Positions 43,348 through 51,938 of a stretch of DNA of 64,000 bases are shown in pieces. The position numbers and the translations under genes were made by a program. Position 1 is the first letter of the stretch. Each line of letters begins with the position of its first letter. The notes under the pieces were generated by a model. That model worked only from the letters and a program-made list of their open reading frames with translations. It was not told where the DNA came from and ran no database searches. The stretch is from Streptomyces cellostaticus (GTDB lineage Bacteria > Actinomycetota > Actinomycetes > Streptomycetales > Streptomycetaceae): positions 93,710-157,709 of the forward strand of contig NZ_JALLIN010000011.1 of NCBI RefSeq assembly GCF_023630175.1, given 5' to 3'.

Positions 43348-43484
43348 ACGGCCCCGGTCATACCCGTAGTACCTGAGGACTACCCCGCGGGACAGCTCCC
43401 CGGCGGGACGCCGGTGACGCCTGCCCGCTCCTAACTTCCCTTCTGGACAAGCCCGATGGCCGGGCTCTGCGAAGGGAAGCCACC

Positions 43485-44495
43485 ATGGGGCACGCACTGC
43501 CGCCCGCCACCGGTTCGCACCCGCCGTCGCCCCGCGGGGCCCGGCGGCGGCCGGGGAGGTTCCGGATCCTGTGCCAGGCGCTGCTCACCGCGGCCACGGT
43601 CGCCGCCCTGACCGCCGCCGGGCACTGCGCGATCCCCGCCCCGCCCCCCGCCGCCCAGGCCCCGCCCACCGCCGCCACCCTGCGGTCGGTCTACGCGGCG
43701 AACCGCGCCAACGCCGCCGAGGCCGCCGCCATGGCCGCGGCCCACGGCGACGAGCGCCGGGCCGCCGCCGACCGCGCCCTCGCCACCCGCGACCTCCTCG
43801 CCTTCGACGGCCGGGGCCCCGGCCGGGTCACCGAGGTCCTCGGCGAGCTGCGCCGGGCCGACCGGATCGCCGTCCTGGTACCCGGCTCCGACACCTCGAT
43901 CGACACCTACGCCCGCTTCCACCGGGCGGCGGCGGCCCTGTACGACGACCTCACGCACCGCGCCCCCGCCGGCACCCGTGTCGCCGTGGTCGCCTGGCTC
44001 GGCTACCGGACCCCCGGCACCGTCAGCACGACGGTGACCACGACGGCCAGGGCCGACGAAGCGGCGCCCCGGCTCCGCGCCCTCACCGGGCGGTTGCGCG
44101 CGCTCGCCCCCGCCCGCGCCCGCGTCGCCCTGCTCTGCCACTCCTACGGCTCCGTCGTCTGCGGCCGGGCCGCGCACGGCCTGGACGTCGCGGACATCGT
44201 CCTCGTCGGCAGCCCCGGCACCGGCGCCGGCACCGTCGCCGCGCTGCACACCCCCGCCCGGGTGTGGGCGGCGCGCGGCAGCGGCGACTGGGTCGGCCAC
44301 GTACCGCACATACGCGCCGGTCTGCTGTTCACCACGGTCGGCTTCGGCACCGACCCGGTCTCCCGGGCCTTCGGCGCGCGGGTCTTCGACGCCGCGGGCG
44401 CAGGCCACAGCGGCTACTTCACGCCGGGCTCGGCCGCCCTCGCCGGCCTGGCCCGGATCACCCTCGGCGAGACCCCGGAGGTGCCCCGTGCCTGA
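43485..44495 (+). CDS. DUF1023-type secreted or membrane-anchored alpha/beta hydrolase
   Basis: A 336-residue protein. An N-terminal hydrophobic segment (ILCQALLTAATVAALTAAGH) may be a signal or anchor. The hydrolase part shows 'RADRIAVLVPGSDTSIDTYA', 'RVAVVAWLGYRTPG', the nucleophile 'ALLCHSYGSVVCGRAAHGL' (S in C-H-S-Y-G-S), 'VLVGSPGTGAG' and 'DAAGAGHSGYFTPGSAAL' with the catalytic His. These are the DUF1023 features. Its substrate is unknown. It overlaps the next gene by 8 bp (acyltransferase), so the two may modify and demodify a common surface molecule. Confidence 0.85.
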   Translation: MGHALPPATGSHPPSPRGARRRPGRFRILCQALLTAATVAALTAAGHCAIPAPPPAAQAPPTAATLRSVYAANRANAAEAAAMAAAHGDERRAAADRALATRDLLAFDGRGPGRVTEVLGELRRADRIAVLVPGSDTSIDTYARFHRAAAALYDDLTHRAPAGTRVAVVAWLGYRTPGTVSTTVTTTARADEAAPRLRALTGRLRALAPARARVALLCHSYGSVVCGRAAHGLDVADIVLVGSPGTGAGTVAALHTPARVWAARGSGDWVGHVPHIRAGLLFTTVGFGTDPVSRAFGARVFDAAGAGHSGYFTPGSAALAGLARITLGETPEVPRA

Positions 44496-45882
44496 GCGGA
44501 CTCCCGGTCCCCGCCGCCCGGCTCCCGCCCGCCCCGCCCCGGCACGGCGCCGCCGCACGGCGCGCCTGCCGCACGCGATGCGCCGGGCCGTCCTCCGCGT
44601 GGACGCCGCCACCCCCGCCTCCCGGGACCGCGCCGTCGACGCACTGCGCGCCCTCGCGATCTGCGGTGTCGTCCTCGGCCACTGGCTGGTCACCGCCCTC
44701 GTCCCGCAGGACGGCGCGCTGCACTCGGCGAGCCCGTTGCAGCGGCTGCCGTGGCTGGCCCCCGTCTCCTGGGTCTTCCAGACCCTCGCGGTGTTCTTCC
44801 TGGTCGGCGGCCATGTGGCGACGCGCTCACTCGCCTCGGCGCAGGCCCGGGGACGGTCGTACGGGGCGTGGCTGGGCCGGCGTCTGACCCGTCTGCTCCG
44901 GCCGCTGCTCGCGCTCCTCACCCTGTGGACGGCGGCGGCCGCCGCCCTGCTGCTGTCCGGCACCCCCTTCGGCACGCTGCACACGCTCGTCAAGCTGGCC
45001 CTGTCCCCGCTGTGGTTCCTGCTGGTGTTCGCCGCCCTCACGGCGGCCACCCCGCTGCTGGTCCGGCTCAGCCCGCTCTGGCCGCTGGCGGTCGTGCTGC
45101 ACGTGGACCTCCTCCGCTTCGGCCTGCACGTCGGCCCCCGGCTGGGCTGGGTGAACGTGGCGGCCGGCTGGCTGGTGCCGTACACCCTGGGCGCCGCCTG
45201 GACCCGTGGCGAGCTGGAGACCCGCCGCGCGGCCTGGACGCTGCTCCTGGGCGGTGCGGCGGCCACGGCCCTGCTGGTGACGTGCGCGGGCTACCCCGCG
45301 TCCATGGTCGGGGTGCCGGGCGCCGCCGTCTCCAACCTCAACCCGCCGACACTGGCGGCCGTGACCTTCGGTCTGGCCCAGTGCGGGCTGGCCCTGCTGC
45401 TGCGCGACCGGCTGCGCCGGGCGATGCGCCGCCCGCTCGCCTGGGCGGCCGTGGCCCTGGCCAACCTGTCCGCGATGACCGTCTTCCTGTGGCACCAGAC
45501 GGCCCTGATGACCACCACGGCCGCCGTCTTCGCGACCGGCCGGCTTCCCGGCCTGCACACCCACCCGGACGGTCTGCGCTGGGTGGCGGCCCGGCTCCTC
45601 TGGCTCCCGGTGTTCACCGCCGTACTCGCCCTGTACTGGGCGGTGTTCCGCTCCTGCGAGCGGGGCACCCGCCCCCGCCGTACCGCGGGCGGCGGCGCGT
45701 CCGGACGGTCCCCGGTGGTCCGTGTGCACCGCGTCACGGACCGGGACACCGCGGACGCCGGCCACCGGGTCCGGCGTCCCCCGGGCGGGCCCCAGGGCCT
45801 TCCGCCGGACCCCCGTCCGCCCCACGACGCCCGGCCGGCACCCTCGCCGCACCGGGCGAAACCCCGGGTACGGCGGGTATGA
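44488..45882 (+). CDS. Acyltransferase 3-family integral membrane protein
   Basis: A 464-residue membrane protein with ~10 transmembrane helices. The N-terminal 'RDRAVDALRALAICGVVLGH' holds the conserved His, then 'FFLVGGHVATRSLASAQARG' and 'WFLLVFAALTAATPLLVRLS', typical of acyltransferase family 3. The last ~75 residues are a cytosolic Arg/Pro-rich tail. These enzymes transfer acyl groups to cell-surface sugars, antibiotics or lipids. GTG 44488 follows GGAGG by 6 nt and overlaps the hydrolase gene. Bases 45883-46162 are GC-rich and hold no gene I can support. Confidence 0.88.
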   Translation: MPERTPGPRRPAPARPAPARRRRTARLPHAMRRAVLRVDAATPASRDRAVDALRALAICGVVLGHWLVTALVPQDGALHSASPLQRLPWLAPVSWVFQTLAVFFLVGGHVATRSLASAQARGRSYGAWLGRRLTRLLRPLLALLTLWTAAAAALLLSGTPFGTLHTLVKLALSPLWFLLVFAALTAATPLLVRLSPLWPLAVVLHVDLLRFGLHVGPRLGWVNVAAGWLVPYTLGAAWTRGELETRRAAWTLLLGGAAATALLVTCAGYPASMVGVPGAAVSNLNPPTLAAVTFGLAQCGLALLLRDRLRRAMRRPLAWAAVALANLSAMTVFLWHQTALMTTTAAVFATGRLPGLHTHPDGLRWVAARLLWLPVFTAVLALYWAVFRSCERGTRPRRTAGGGASGRSPVVRVHRVTDRDTADAGHRVRRPPGGPQGLPPDPRPPHDARPAPSPHRAKPRVRRV

Positions 45883-46162
45883 GGACGTCCGCCCGGCACG
45901 CGCGCGGTCCCCGCCCGGAAGGACCCACGGCACGCACCGGACGCCGCGCCGCCCGCCCGCCGCGGCTCCCGGCGCCGAGACCGGCGACCGGCGCCGGGAG
46001 CCGCTCCGCGGTCCCCGGCGGGCGCACGACACCGGCCACGGCACCTCGCCGCGTCGCCGGACCGCCCGAACACGCCCGGCGCGAGGACGCCCCGCCGCCT
46101 CGCGGCGCACCGCGTCCGGCGCCGTGCGCTGATCCACCGGGGAGCACGGGAGAGACCGTAGG

Positions 46163-47569
46163 GTGGAGCGCGTGACGGGGACGGGGGGCCGCCCGGCACC
46201 GGTGCCGCGCGCGGGCCGGTGGTGGCGGATGCGGATGCGGATGCTGCACGACGACCTGTGGGACTTCGGGCTGGATCCGCTGCCCGCCTCCGTGTGGCTG
46301 CGCTGGCTGCCGCACGGCCTGCTGTGCCTGGCCGCGTTCGGCGTCACCCTCGGCGGCACGGCCCAGCTCGGGGACAACGGGCACCTGCAGCCCGGATCGG
46401 CCTTCCTGGTCGCCCTCGCGCAGGGCGGTGCGATCGTGCTCGGGCTGTGGCGGCCCGTGGCCGGCTGGTGGCTGTCGACGGCCGGGGCCGTGGTGGGCGC
46501 CGTCGCGGTGCACGGCAGGCTGGCGATGGTCCCCGACACGTCGTTCACCTGGCCCTGGACCGCGGCCGGGCTCATCGCCCACCTGCTCGTCCTGCTGCTG
46601 CTCGCGCTGCGCGTGCGCACCCGGGTCTCGGCCGAGGCGCTGGCCCTGACCGCGCTGGTCACCTGGCTCCTGCAGGGCGTGTGGGGCGGCGCGGGCTACC
46701 AGCCCACCGGTGTCCTCGCCGTCGTCCTGTCCACGGTCGTCGTGGTGCTCGGAGCCGCCCTGCGCGGCCGCCGGGTGGCGCGCGCCGAACTCGTCGAGCA
46801 GACCACCCTCACCGCCGAGGAGCGGGCCCGCCGCACCCTGCTGGAGGAGCGCAGCCGCATCGCGCGGGAACTGCACGACGTGGTCGCGCACCACATGTCG
46901 GTCATCTCCATCCAGGCGCAGGTGGCCCCGCATCTCGTCGCGGACCCCTCGCCGGAACTGGTGGAGAACCTCGCGGGCATCCGGCAGAACGCGCTGGAGG
47001 CCCTCACCGAGCTGCGCCGGGTGCTCGGCGTGCTGCGCTCGGAGAACCCCGAGGACCCCTACGGCCTGGGCGACCCCGGCACCGGTGCGGCACCGGACGC
47101 CCCCCAGCCCACGCTCGACCGGCTCGGCGCGCTGATCGAGAACACCCGGACGGCCGGCCTGGACGTGACCGCCGAGGTCGGCGGCGTGGCGCGGCCCTGC
47201 GCGCCGGGGGTGGAGCTGTCGGCGTACCGGATCGTGCAGGAGGCGCTGAGCAACGCCCTGCGGCACGCGCCGGGTTCGAAGGTGCGCGTCGAGGTGGCGC
47301 ACGGTCCGGACGGACTGCGGCTGGCGGTGACCAACTCCCGCCCGCACCGACCCGTACCGCCCTCACCGGGCGCCGGGCACGGGTTGCTCGGCATGCGGGA
47401 GCGCGCGGCGATGCTCGGCGGCCACGTCACCGCCGCCGCGGCCGCGGACGGCGGCTTCGCGGTCGCGGCCTTCCTCCCCCGGGAGGGCACCCCGCCCGCC
47501 TCCCGGACCGACGCGCTCGATCCACCCGACCCGCCCCATCCGTCCACGACAGGAGACCAGACGCCATGA
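46163..47569 (+). CDS. Sensor histidine kinase, NarL/DesK type (first pair)
   Basis: A 468-residue kinase. Residues ~45-200 have five or so transmembrane helices (LLCLAAFGVTLGGTAQL, AFLVALAQGGAIVLGL, WTAAGLIAHLLVLLLLAL). The H-box is 'RIARELHDVVAHHMSVISIQ' (HisKA_3). The GHKL ATPase has the N-box 'VQEALSNALRHAPGSKVRVE' and G-box 'GHGLLGMRERAAML'. It phosphorylates the coupled response regulator (ATGA overlap). GTG 46163. It is paralogous to the kinase at 48339-49706, and parts of the ATPase DNA are identical between the two. Confidence 0.9.
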   Translation: MERVTGTGGRPAPVPRAGRWWRMRMRMLHDDLWDFGLDPLPASVWLRWLPHGLLCLAAFGVTLGGTAQLGDNGHLQPGSAFLVALAQGGAIVLGLWRPVAGWWLSTAGAVVGAVAVHGRLAMVPDTSFTWPWTAAGLIAHLLVLLLLALRVRTRVSAEALALTALVTWLLQGVWGGAGYQPTGVLAVVLSTVVVVLGAALRGRRVARAELVEQTTLTAEERARRTLLEERSRIARELHDVVAHHMSVISIQAQVAPHLVADPSPELVENLAGIRQNALEALTELRRVLGVLRSENPEDPYGLGDPGTGAAPDAPQPTLDRLGALIENTRTAGLDVTAEVGGVARPCAPGVELSAYRIVQEALSNALRHAPGSKVRVEVAHGPDGLRLAVTNSRPHRPVPPSPGAGHGLLGMRERAAMLGGHVTAAAAADGGFAVAAFLPREGTPPASRTDALDPPDPPHPSTTGDQTP

Positions 47570-48264
47570 CGAGCGGCGCCGGCACCATCCGCGTACTCAT
47601 CGCCGACGACCAGCAGATGGTCCGGCAGGGCTTCACCGTGCTGCTCGACACCCAGCCCGGCATCCAGGTGGTCGGTCAGGCCGTGCACGGCCTGGACGCG
47701 ATCGCCAAGGTCGGCGAACTGGCGCCGGACGTGGTGCTGATGGACATCCGGATGCCCGAACTGGGCGGCATCGAGGCGACCCGCCGCATCACCGCCGACC
47801 ACCCGGACATCAGGGTGCTGGTGCTGACCACGTTCGACCTGGACGAGTACGTCTACCAGGCGCTGCGCGCGGGGGCCTCCGGGTTCCTGCTGAAGGACGC
47901 CTCGGCCGACCAGCTCGCCGAGGCGGTCCGGGTGGTGGCCGCCGGGGACGCGCTGCTCGCCCCGGGCGTCACCCGCCGGCTGATCGACCAGTTCTCCCGG
48001 CTGGACGGCGCGCCCCGGCCCCCGCTCATGCGGCGGGTCGGCGACCTGACCGAGCGGGAGACGGAGGTGCTGACGCTGATAGCGCAGGGCCTGTCGAACG
48101 CGGAGATCGCCGGGCGGCTGGTGGTGGCCGAGCAGACGGTGAAGACGCACGTGGGCCGGATCCTGGTGAAGCTGGGCCTGCGCGACCGTACCCAGGCGGC
48201 CGTCTTCGCCTACGAGTCGGGCCTGGTGCGGCCGTCCGGACAGGGACGCCCGGGGCGGCCGTAG
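47566..48264 (+). CDS. NarL-family response regulator (first pair)
   Basis: A 232-residue regulator with receiver 'IRVLIADDQQMVRQGFTVLL', phosphoacceptor Asp in 'VVLMDIRMPELGGIEATRRI', 'VLVLTTFDLDEYVYQALRAG' and LuxR HTH 'LTERETEVLTLIAQGLSNAE' with 'VKTHVGRILVKLGLRDRTQA'. It overlaps the kinase gene by 4 bp. Its targets may include its own region and the adjacent second pair. The sequence is nearly identical in blocks to the regulator at 49703-50368. Confidence 0.95.
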   Translation: MTSGAGTIRVLIADDQQMVRQGFTVLLDTQPGIQVVGQAVHGLDAIAKVGELAPDVVLMDIRMPELGGIEATRRITADHPDIRVLVLTTFDLDEYVYQALRAGASGFLLKDASADQLAEAVRVVAAGDALLAPGVTRRLIDQFSRLDGAPRPPLMRRVGDLTERETEVLTLIAQGLSNAEIAGRLVVAEQTVKTHVGRILVKLGLRDRTQAAVFAYESGLVRPSGQGRPGRP

Positions 48265-48338
48265 TACTTGAGGAGGACCGCCGAGGACCCGTCTGCGAGG
48301 TGACGACCGGGGCGCCGGGGCGGCCTACCGTTGCCCAC

Positions 48339-49706
48339 GTGACCGAGACGACGCACACGCAGACGACCCCGGCGGGCGGAGCCGGGCGGCAGCGCAGCCC
48401 CGAGTGGCGGCTCACCGCGGACGCCCTGGACGGCCTGCGGCAGGACCTGTTCGACGACGCCTTCGCCTACCGTCCGCTGCCCCGGACCCGGGCCGTCGGC
48501 CGCTCCGGGCGCTCGACCCGCTACACGGGCTGGACACCGCACGCCGTCGTCGTCGGCCTCGGCGCGCTGGCGATGCTGTTCGGGCTGGTCGGCACGAGCG
48601 GCTCCGGCCTGCCGTCGCTGCTGTGCGCGCTGCTGGCGCTCGGCCCGGTGCTGCTGACCCTGGTGCGTCCGGTGGGGGCGTTCTGGGCCTCGCTCGCCGC
48701 GACCACGGTCGCCTCCGTCGTCGGCGGGGCGACCGGCATGGAGTGGCCGTGGGGGCCGGGCAGCTTCCTCTCGCACCTGGCGGTGCTCACGGTGGTGGCG
48801 ATACGCACCCGCCCGCGCACGGCGGCCTGGATGTGGGTGCTCACCGCGGTCTACGGCCTCGTGGCCGACACCCTCCTCGGCCGGGAGCGCTACGACACGG
48901 ACGTGGCCCCGATGCTGCTCGTGTCGGCGCTGGCCCTGCTGGCCGTGACCGTCCGGCACATCCGCCGGCAGGCCCAGCGCGAGGTGACCGCGCAGCGGAC
49001 GGTGACCGCGGCGGAGCGCTCCCGGCGCACCCTGCTGGAGGAGCGCACGACCATCGCCCGTGAGCTGCACGACGTGGTCGCGCACCACATGTCGGTGGTC
49101 GCCATCCAGGCCGAGGCAGCGCCGTACCGGGTGGAGAACCCGCCGGAGGAGCTGGAGAAGGCGTTCGCCACCATCCGGGAGAACGCGGTGGCGGCCCTGA
49201 CCGAGCTGCGCCGGGTCCTCGGAGTGGTCCGCGCGGAGGACCACGAGGCGCCGGACGCCCCGCAGCCGACCCTCGCGGACCTGGACCGGCTGCTGGCCAA
49301 TGTGCGGGAGGCCGGTCTCGACGTGGAGAAGGCGGTGACCGGCGCGGTGCGCGAACTGCCGCAGGGCGTGGAGCTGTCGGCGTACCGGATCGTGCAGGAG
49401 GCGCTGAGCAACGCCCTGCGGCACGCGCCGGGCGCGGGCGCCCGGGTGGAGATCGGGTACGTGCTCGGCGGCCTGGGCCTGCGCGTGGTCAACGGCCCGC
49501 CGCCCGCTCCCGGCCCGGCCGGCGCGCCGGAGCGAGTGCTTCGCCCGCACCCCTCCGGCGGGGCCGGGCACGGCATCACCGGCATGCGGGAGCGTGTCAC
49601 CATGCTGAACGGCGAGATGACGGCGGGCCCGGCGGCCGACGGGGGCTACGAGGTGGCGGTGTTCCTGCCGGTGCCCGCGGACATCGCGGACGCGGGTGGG
49701 GCATGA
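48339..49706 (+). CDS. Sensor histidine kinase, NarL/DesK type (second pair)
   Basis: A ~455-residue kinase from GTG 48339; GTG 48300 would add 13 residues and has a purine-rich stretch touching it. An N-terminal cytosolic ~65 residues is followed by ~four to five transmembrane helices (AVVVGLGALAMLFGLVG, LLCALLALGPVLLTLV, MLLVSALALLAVTV). The H-box is 'TIARELHDVVAHHMSVVAIQ', the N-box 'VQEALSNALRHAPGAGARVE', and the G-box 'GHGITGMRERVTML'. It is coupled to its regulator by ATGA. It is a paralogue of the first kinase. Confidence 0.88.
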   Translation: MTETTHTQTTPAGGAGRQRSPEWRLTADALDGLRQDLFDDAFAYRPLPRTRAVGRSGRSTRYTGWTPHAVVVGLGALAMLFGLVGTSGSGLPSLLCALLALGPVLLTLVRPVGAFWASLAATTVASVVGGATGMEWPWGPGSFLSHLAVLTVVAIRTRPRTAAWMWVLTAVYGLVADTLLGRERYDTDVAPMLLVSALALLAVTVRHIRRQAQREVTAQRTVTAAERSRRTLLEERTTIARELHDVVAHHMSVVAIQAEAAPYRVENPPEELEKAFATIRENAVAALTELRRVLGVVRAEDHEAPDAPQPTLADLDRLLANVREAGLDVEKAVTGAVRELPQGVELSAYRIVQEALSNALRHAPGAGARVEIGYVLGGLGLRVVNGPPPAPGPAGAPERVLRPHPSGGAGHGITGMRERVTMLNGEMTAGPAADGGYEVAVFLPVPADIADAGGA

Positions 49707-50368
49707 CGATCCGCGTACTGGTCGCGGACGACCAGATGATGGTGCGCGAGGGCTTCTCGGTCCTGCTGAACGCGATGCCGGGCATCGAGGTCGTCGGCGA
49801 GGCCGTCAACGGCCGGGAGGCGGTCCGGCGGGTGCGTGAACTCGCCCCGGACGTCGTGCTGATGGACATCCGCATGCCCGAGCTGAACGGCATCGAGGCC
49901 ACCCGGGAGATCGTCGCCGCCGACGGGGCGGCGAAGGTGCTGGTGCTGACCACGTTCGACCTGGACGAGTACGTGTACCAGGCGCTGCGCGCGGGGGCCT
50001 CGGGGTTCCTGCTGAAGGACGCCTCGGCCCGCCAACTGGCGGACGGTGTGCGCGTGGTGGCCTCCGGCGAAGCCCTGCTCGCCCCCTCGGTGACCCGGCG
50101 GCTGATCACCGAGTTCTCCCGGCTCGCGGACACCCCCCGCCTGATGCCGTCGGCGCAGGCGGCGTACGGGGAGCTGACGGAGCGGGAGACGGAGGTGCTG
50201 GTCCTGATCGCGCAGGGCCTGTCGAACGCGGAGATCGCCGGGCGGCTGGTGGTGGCCGAGTCGACGATCAAGACGCATGTGAGCCGCGTCCTGGTGAAGC
50301 TGGGCCTGCGGGACCGCACCCAGGCCGCGGTGTTCGCGTACGAGGCGAGGCTGGTCACACCGGGCTGA
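49703..50368 (+). CDS. NarL-family response regulator (second pair)
   Basis: A 221-residue regulator: 'IRVLVADDQMMVREGFSVLL', phosphoacceptor in 'VVLMDIRMPELNGIEATREI', and HTH 'LTERETEVLVLIAQGLSNAE' plus 'IKTHVSRVLVKLGLRDRTQA'. It is coupled to the second kinase and ends 20 bp before the P450 gene, so the P450 may be co-transcribed with this pair. Recognition-helix residues differ from those of the first regulator at few positions, so binding sites may be similar. Confidence 0.95.
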   Translation: MTIRVLVADDQMMVREGFSVLLNAMPGIEVVGEAVNGREAVRRVRELAPDVVLMDIRMPELNGIEATREIVAADGAAKVLVLTTFDLDEYVYQALRAGASGFLLKDASARQLADGVRVVASGEALLAPSVTRRLITEFSRLADTPRLMPSAQAAYGELTERETEVLVLIAQGLSNAEIAGRLVVAESTIKTHVSRVLVKLGLRDRTQAAVFAYEARLVTPG

Positions 50369-50387
50369 GCCGGGCTAGCGTCCCTCC

Positions 50388-51608
50388 ATGTCAACTGCCG
50401 CGGACCTCGCTTTCGACCCCTGGGACCCCGGGTTCGTCGCCGACCCGTACCCGGTCTACGCCGAGCTGCGGGCGCGCGGCCGGGTGATCCGGTACGAGCC
50501 GACCGACCAGTGGCTCGTCCCGCACCACGCGGACGTCTCGGCGCTGCTGCGCGACCGCCGCCTGGGCCGCGCCTACCAGCACCGCTTCACCCACGAGGAG
50601 TTCGGCCGGACCGCGCCCCCGCCGGAGCACGAGCCGTTCCACGTCCTCAACGACCACGGCATGCTCGACCTGGAACCGCCGGACCACACCCGGATCCGGC
50701 GCCTGGTGTCCAGGGCGTTCACCCCGCGCACGGTGGAGCGCCTGCGGCCGTACGTCCACGGCCTGGCGAACGAGCTGGTGGCGAGGCTGGTCGAGGCGGG
50801 CGGCGGCGATCTGCTGACGGACGTCGCGGAACCGCTGCCGGTGGCGGTGATCGCCGAGATGCTGGGCGTTCCGGAGGCGGACCGCGCCCTGCTGCGGCCC
50901 TGGTCGGCGGCCATCTGCGGGATGTACGAGCTGAACCCGTCCGCGGAGACGGCGGCGAGCGCGGTCCGGGCCTCGGTGGAGTTCTCCGCGTACCTCGCGG
51001 AACTGATCGCGGCCCGTCGCGAGCGGCCCGGCGAGGACCTGATCTCGGCCCTGATCGCCGTGCACGACGAGGGCGACCGGCTGACCGAACAGGAGATGAT
51101 CTCCACGGTGGTGCTGCTGCTCAACGCCGGCCACGAGGCGACGGTCAACGCCACGGTGAACGGCTGGTGGGCCCTGTTCCGCAACCCCGGCCAACTGGCG
51201 GCCCTGCGCGCCGACCACTCCCTGATCCCGTCCGCGATCGAGGAGCTGATGCGCTACGACACCCCCCTCCAGCTCTTCGAGCGCTGGGTGCTGGACGACA
51301 TCGAGATCGCCGGGACGACCATTCCCAGGGGCGCGGAGATCGCCATGCTCTTCGGCTCCGCCAACCACGACACGGCCGTCTTCACCGACCCCGCCCGCCT
51401 CGACCTGACCCGCCGGGACAACCCGCACATCTCCTTCAGCGCGGGCATCCACTACTGCATCGGCGCCCCGCTGGCCCGCATCGAGCTGGCCGCCTCGATG
51501 AAGGCCCTGCTGGAACGGGCACCCTCCCTCACCCTGGCTGAAGAGCCGCGACGCAAGCCGAACTTCGTGATCCGGGGGCTGGAGGGGCTGAGCGTGGCGG
51601 CGAGGTGA
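50388..51608 (+). CDS. Cytochrome P450, CYP107-like
   Basis: A 406-residue soluble bacterial P450. The I-helix is 'VVLLLNAGHEATVNATVNGW' (G-H-E-A-T in place of the usual G-x-D/E-T-T), the K-helix ExxR is 'IEELMRYDTPLQLFERWVLD', and the heme loop is 'FSAGIHYCIGAPLARIEL' with Cys at about residue 357. Placement after two-component genes and sequence flavour suggest the CYP107U group, which from memory includes an S. coelicolor enzyme in the same neighbourhood linked to development. The substrate is unknown. No ferredoxin gene is adjacent. Confidence 0.92.
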   Translation: MSTAADLAFDPWDPGFVADPYPVYAELRARGRVIRYEPTDQWLVPHHADVSALLRDRRLGRAYQHRFTHEEFGRTAPPPEHEPFHVLNDHGMLDLEPPDHTRIRRLVSRAFTPRTVERLRPYVHGLANELVARLVEAGGGDLLTDVAEPLPVAVIAEMLGVPEADRALLRPWSAAICGMYELNPSAETAASAVRASVEFSAYLAELIAARRERPGEDLISALIAVHDEGDRLTEQEMISTVVLLLNAGHEATVNATVNGWWALFRNPGQLAALRADHSLIPSAIEELMRYDTPLQLFERWVLDDIEIAGTTIPRGAEIAMLFGSANHDTAVFTDPARLDLTRRDNPHISFSAGIHYCIGAPLARIELAASMKALLERAPSLTLAEEPRRKPNFVIRGLEGLSVAAR

Positions 51609-51628
51609 TCATCCGTTCGGACGATCAC
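51603..51628 (+). terminator. Hairpin overlapping the P450 stop
   Basis: GGTGATC-A-TCCG-TT-CGGA-C-GATCACC forms an 11-bp stem with one mismatch and a 2-base central spacer (realistically a 4-6-nt loop). It includes the P450 TGA stop. It probably terminates transcription. Confidence 0.6.
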
Positions 51629-51693
51629 CGAGTGATCCCGGCCGGTGGCCATCCCCCCCGTCACGCTGGGGCCCGCCTGCGCAGGGAGGCACC

Positions 51694-51932
51694 ATGACGG
51701 TCATGGCGGAGCGCGCGTCATCGCAGTGGTCGCTCGACATGTTCGAGCGGATCGCCGAGTCCGCCGCTCGTGAGGACGAGACCGTGGGTCTCGCAGCGGG
51801 CAGGGCGATGGGCCCGACCCCGACGGCGTGCTGATGGCGGTCGAGATCACTTCATTCGACTCGGACACCCACCCTCCCCGGCCCCGTCGGCATCGAACTC
51901 GGCACCGGGGAACCGAAGCGGTACCCCGACCG
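51694..51932 (+). pseudogene. Decayed Uma2-family (DUF820) endonuclease gene
   Basis: ATG 51694 begins MTVMAERASSQWSLDMFERI AESAAREDETV, the usual Streptomyces Uma2 N-terminus. The sequence then jumps to scraps in other frames: GPDPDGVLMAVEITSFDSDT (which corresponds to the central 'VLEVTSFDSDTH' nuclease strand) and VGIELGTGEPKRYPD (the C-terminus, normally IELDTEPLKRY). About two-thirds of the gene is missing, including the PD motif region. It therefore cannot encode a nuclease. It is a different Uma2 subgroup from the copies at 7802 and 17434. Confidence 0.75.
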
Positions 51933-51938
51933 AGGTGC

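Noticed and set aside
45883..46162. Open frames in the 280-bp gap before the first kinase
   Set aside because: Arg/Pro-rich in all frames, with no start site or motif. Taken as intergenic DNA.
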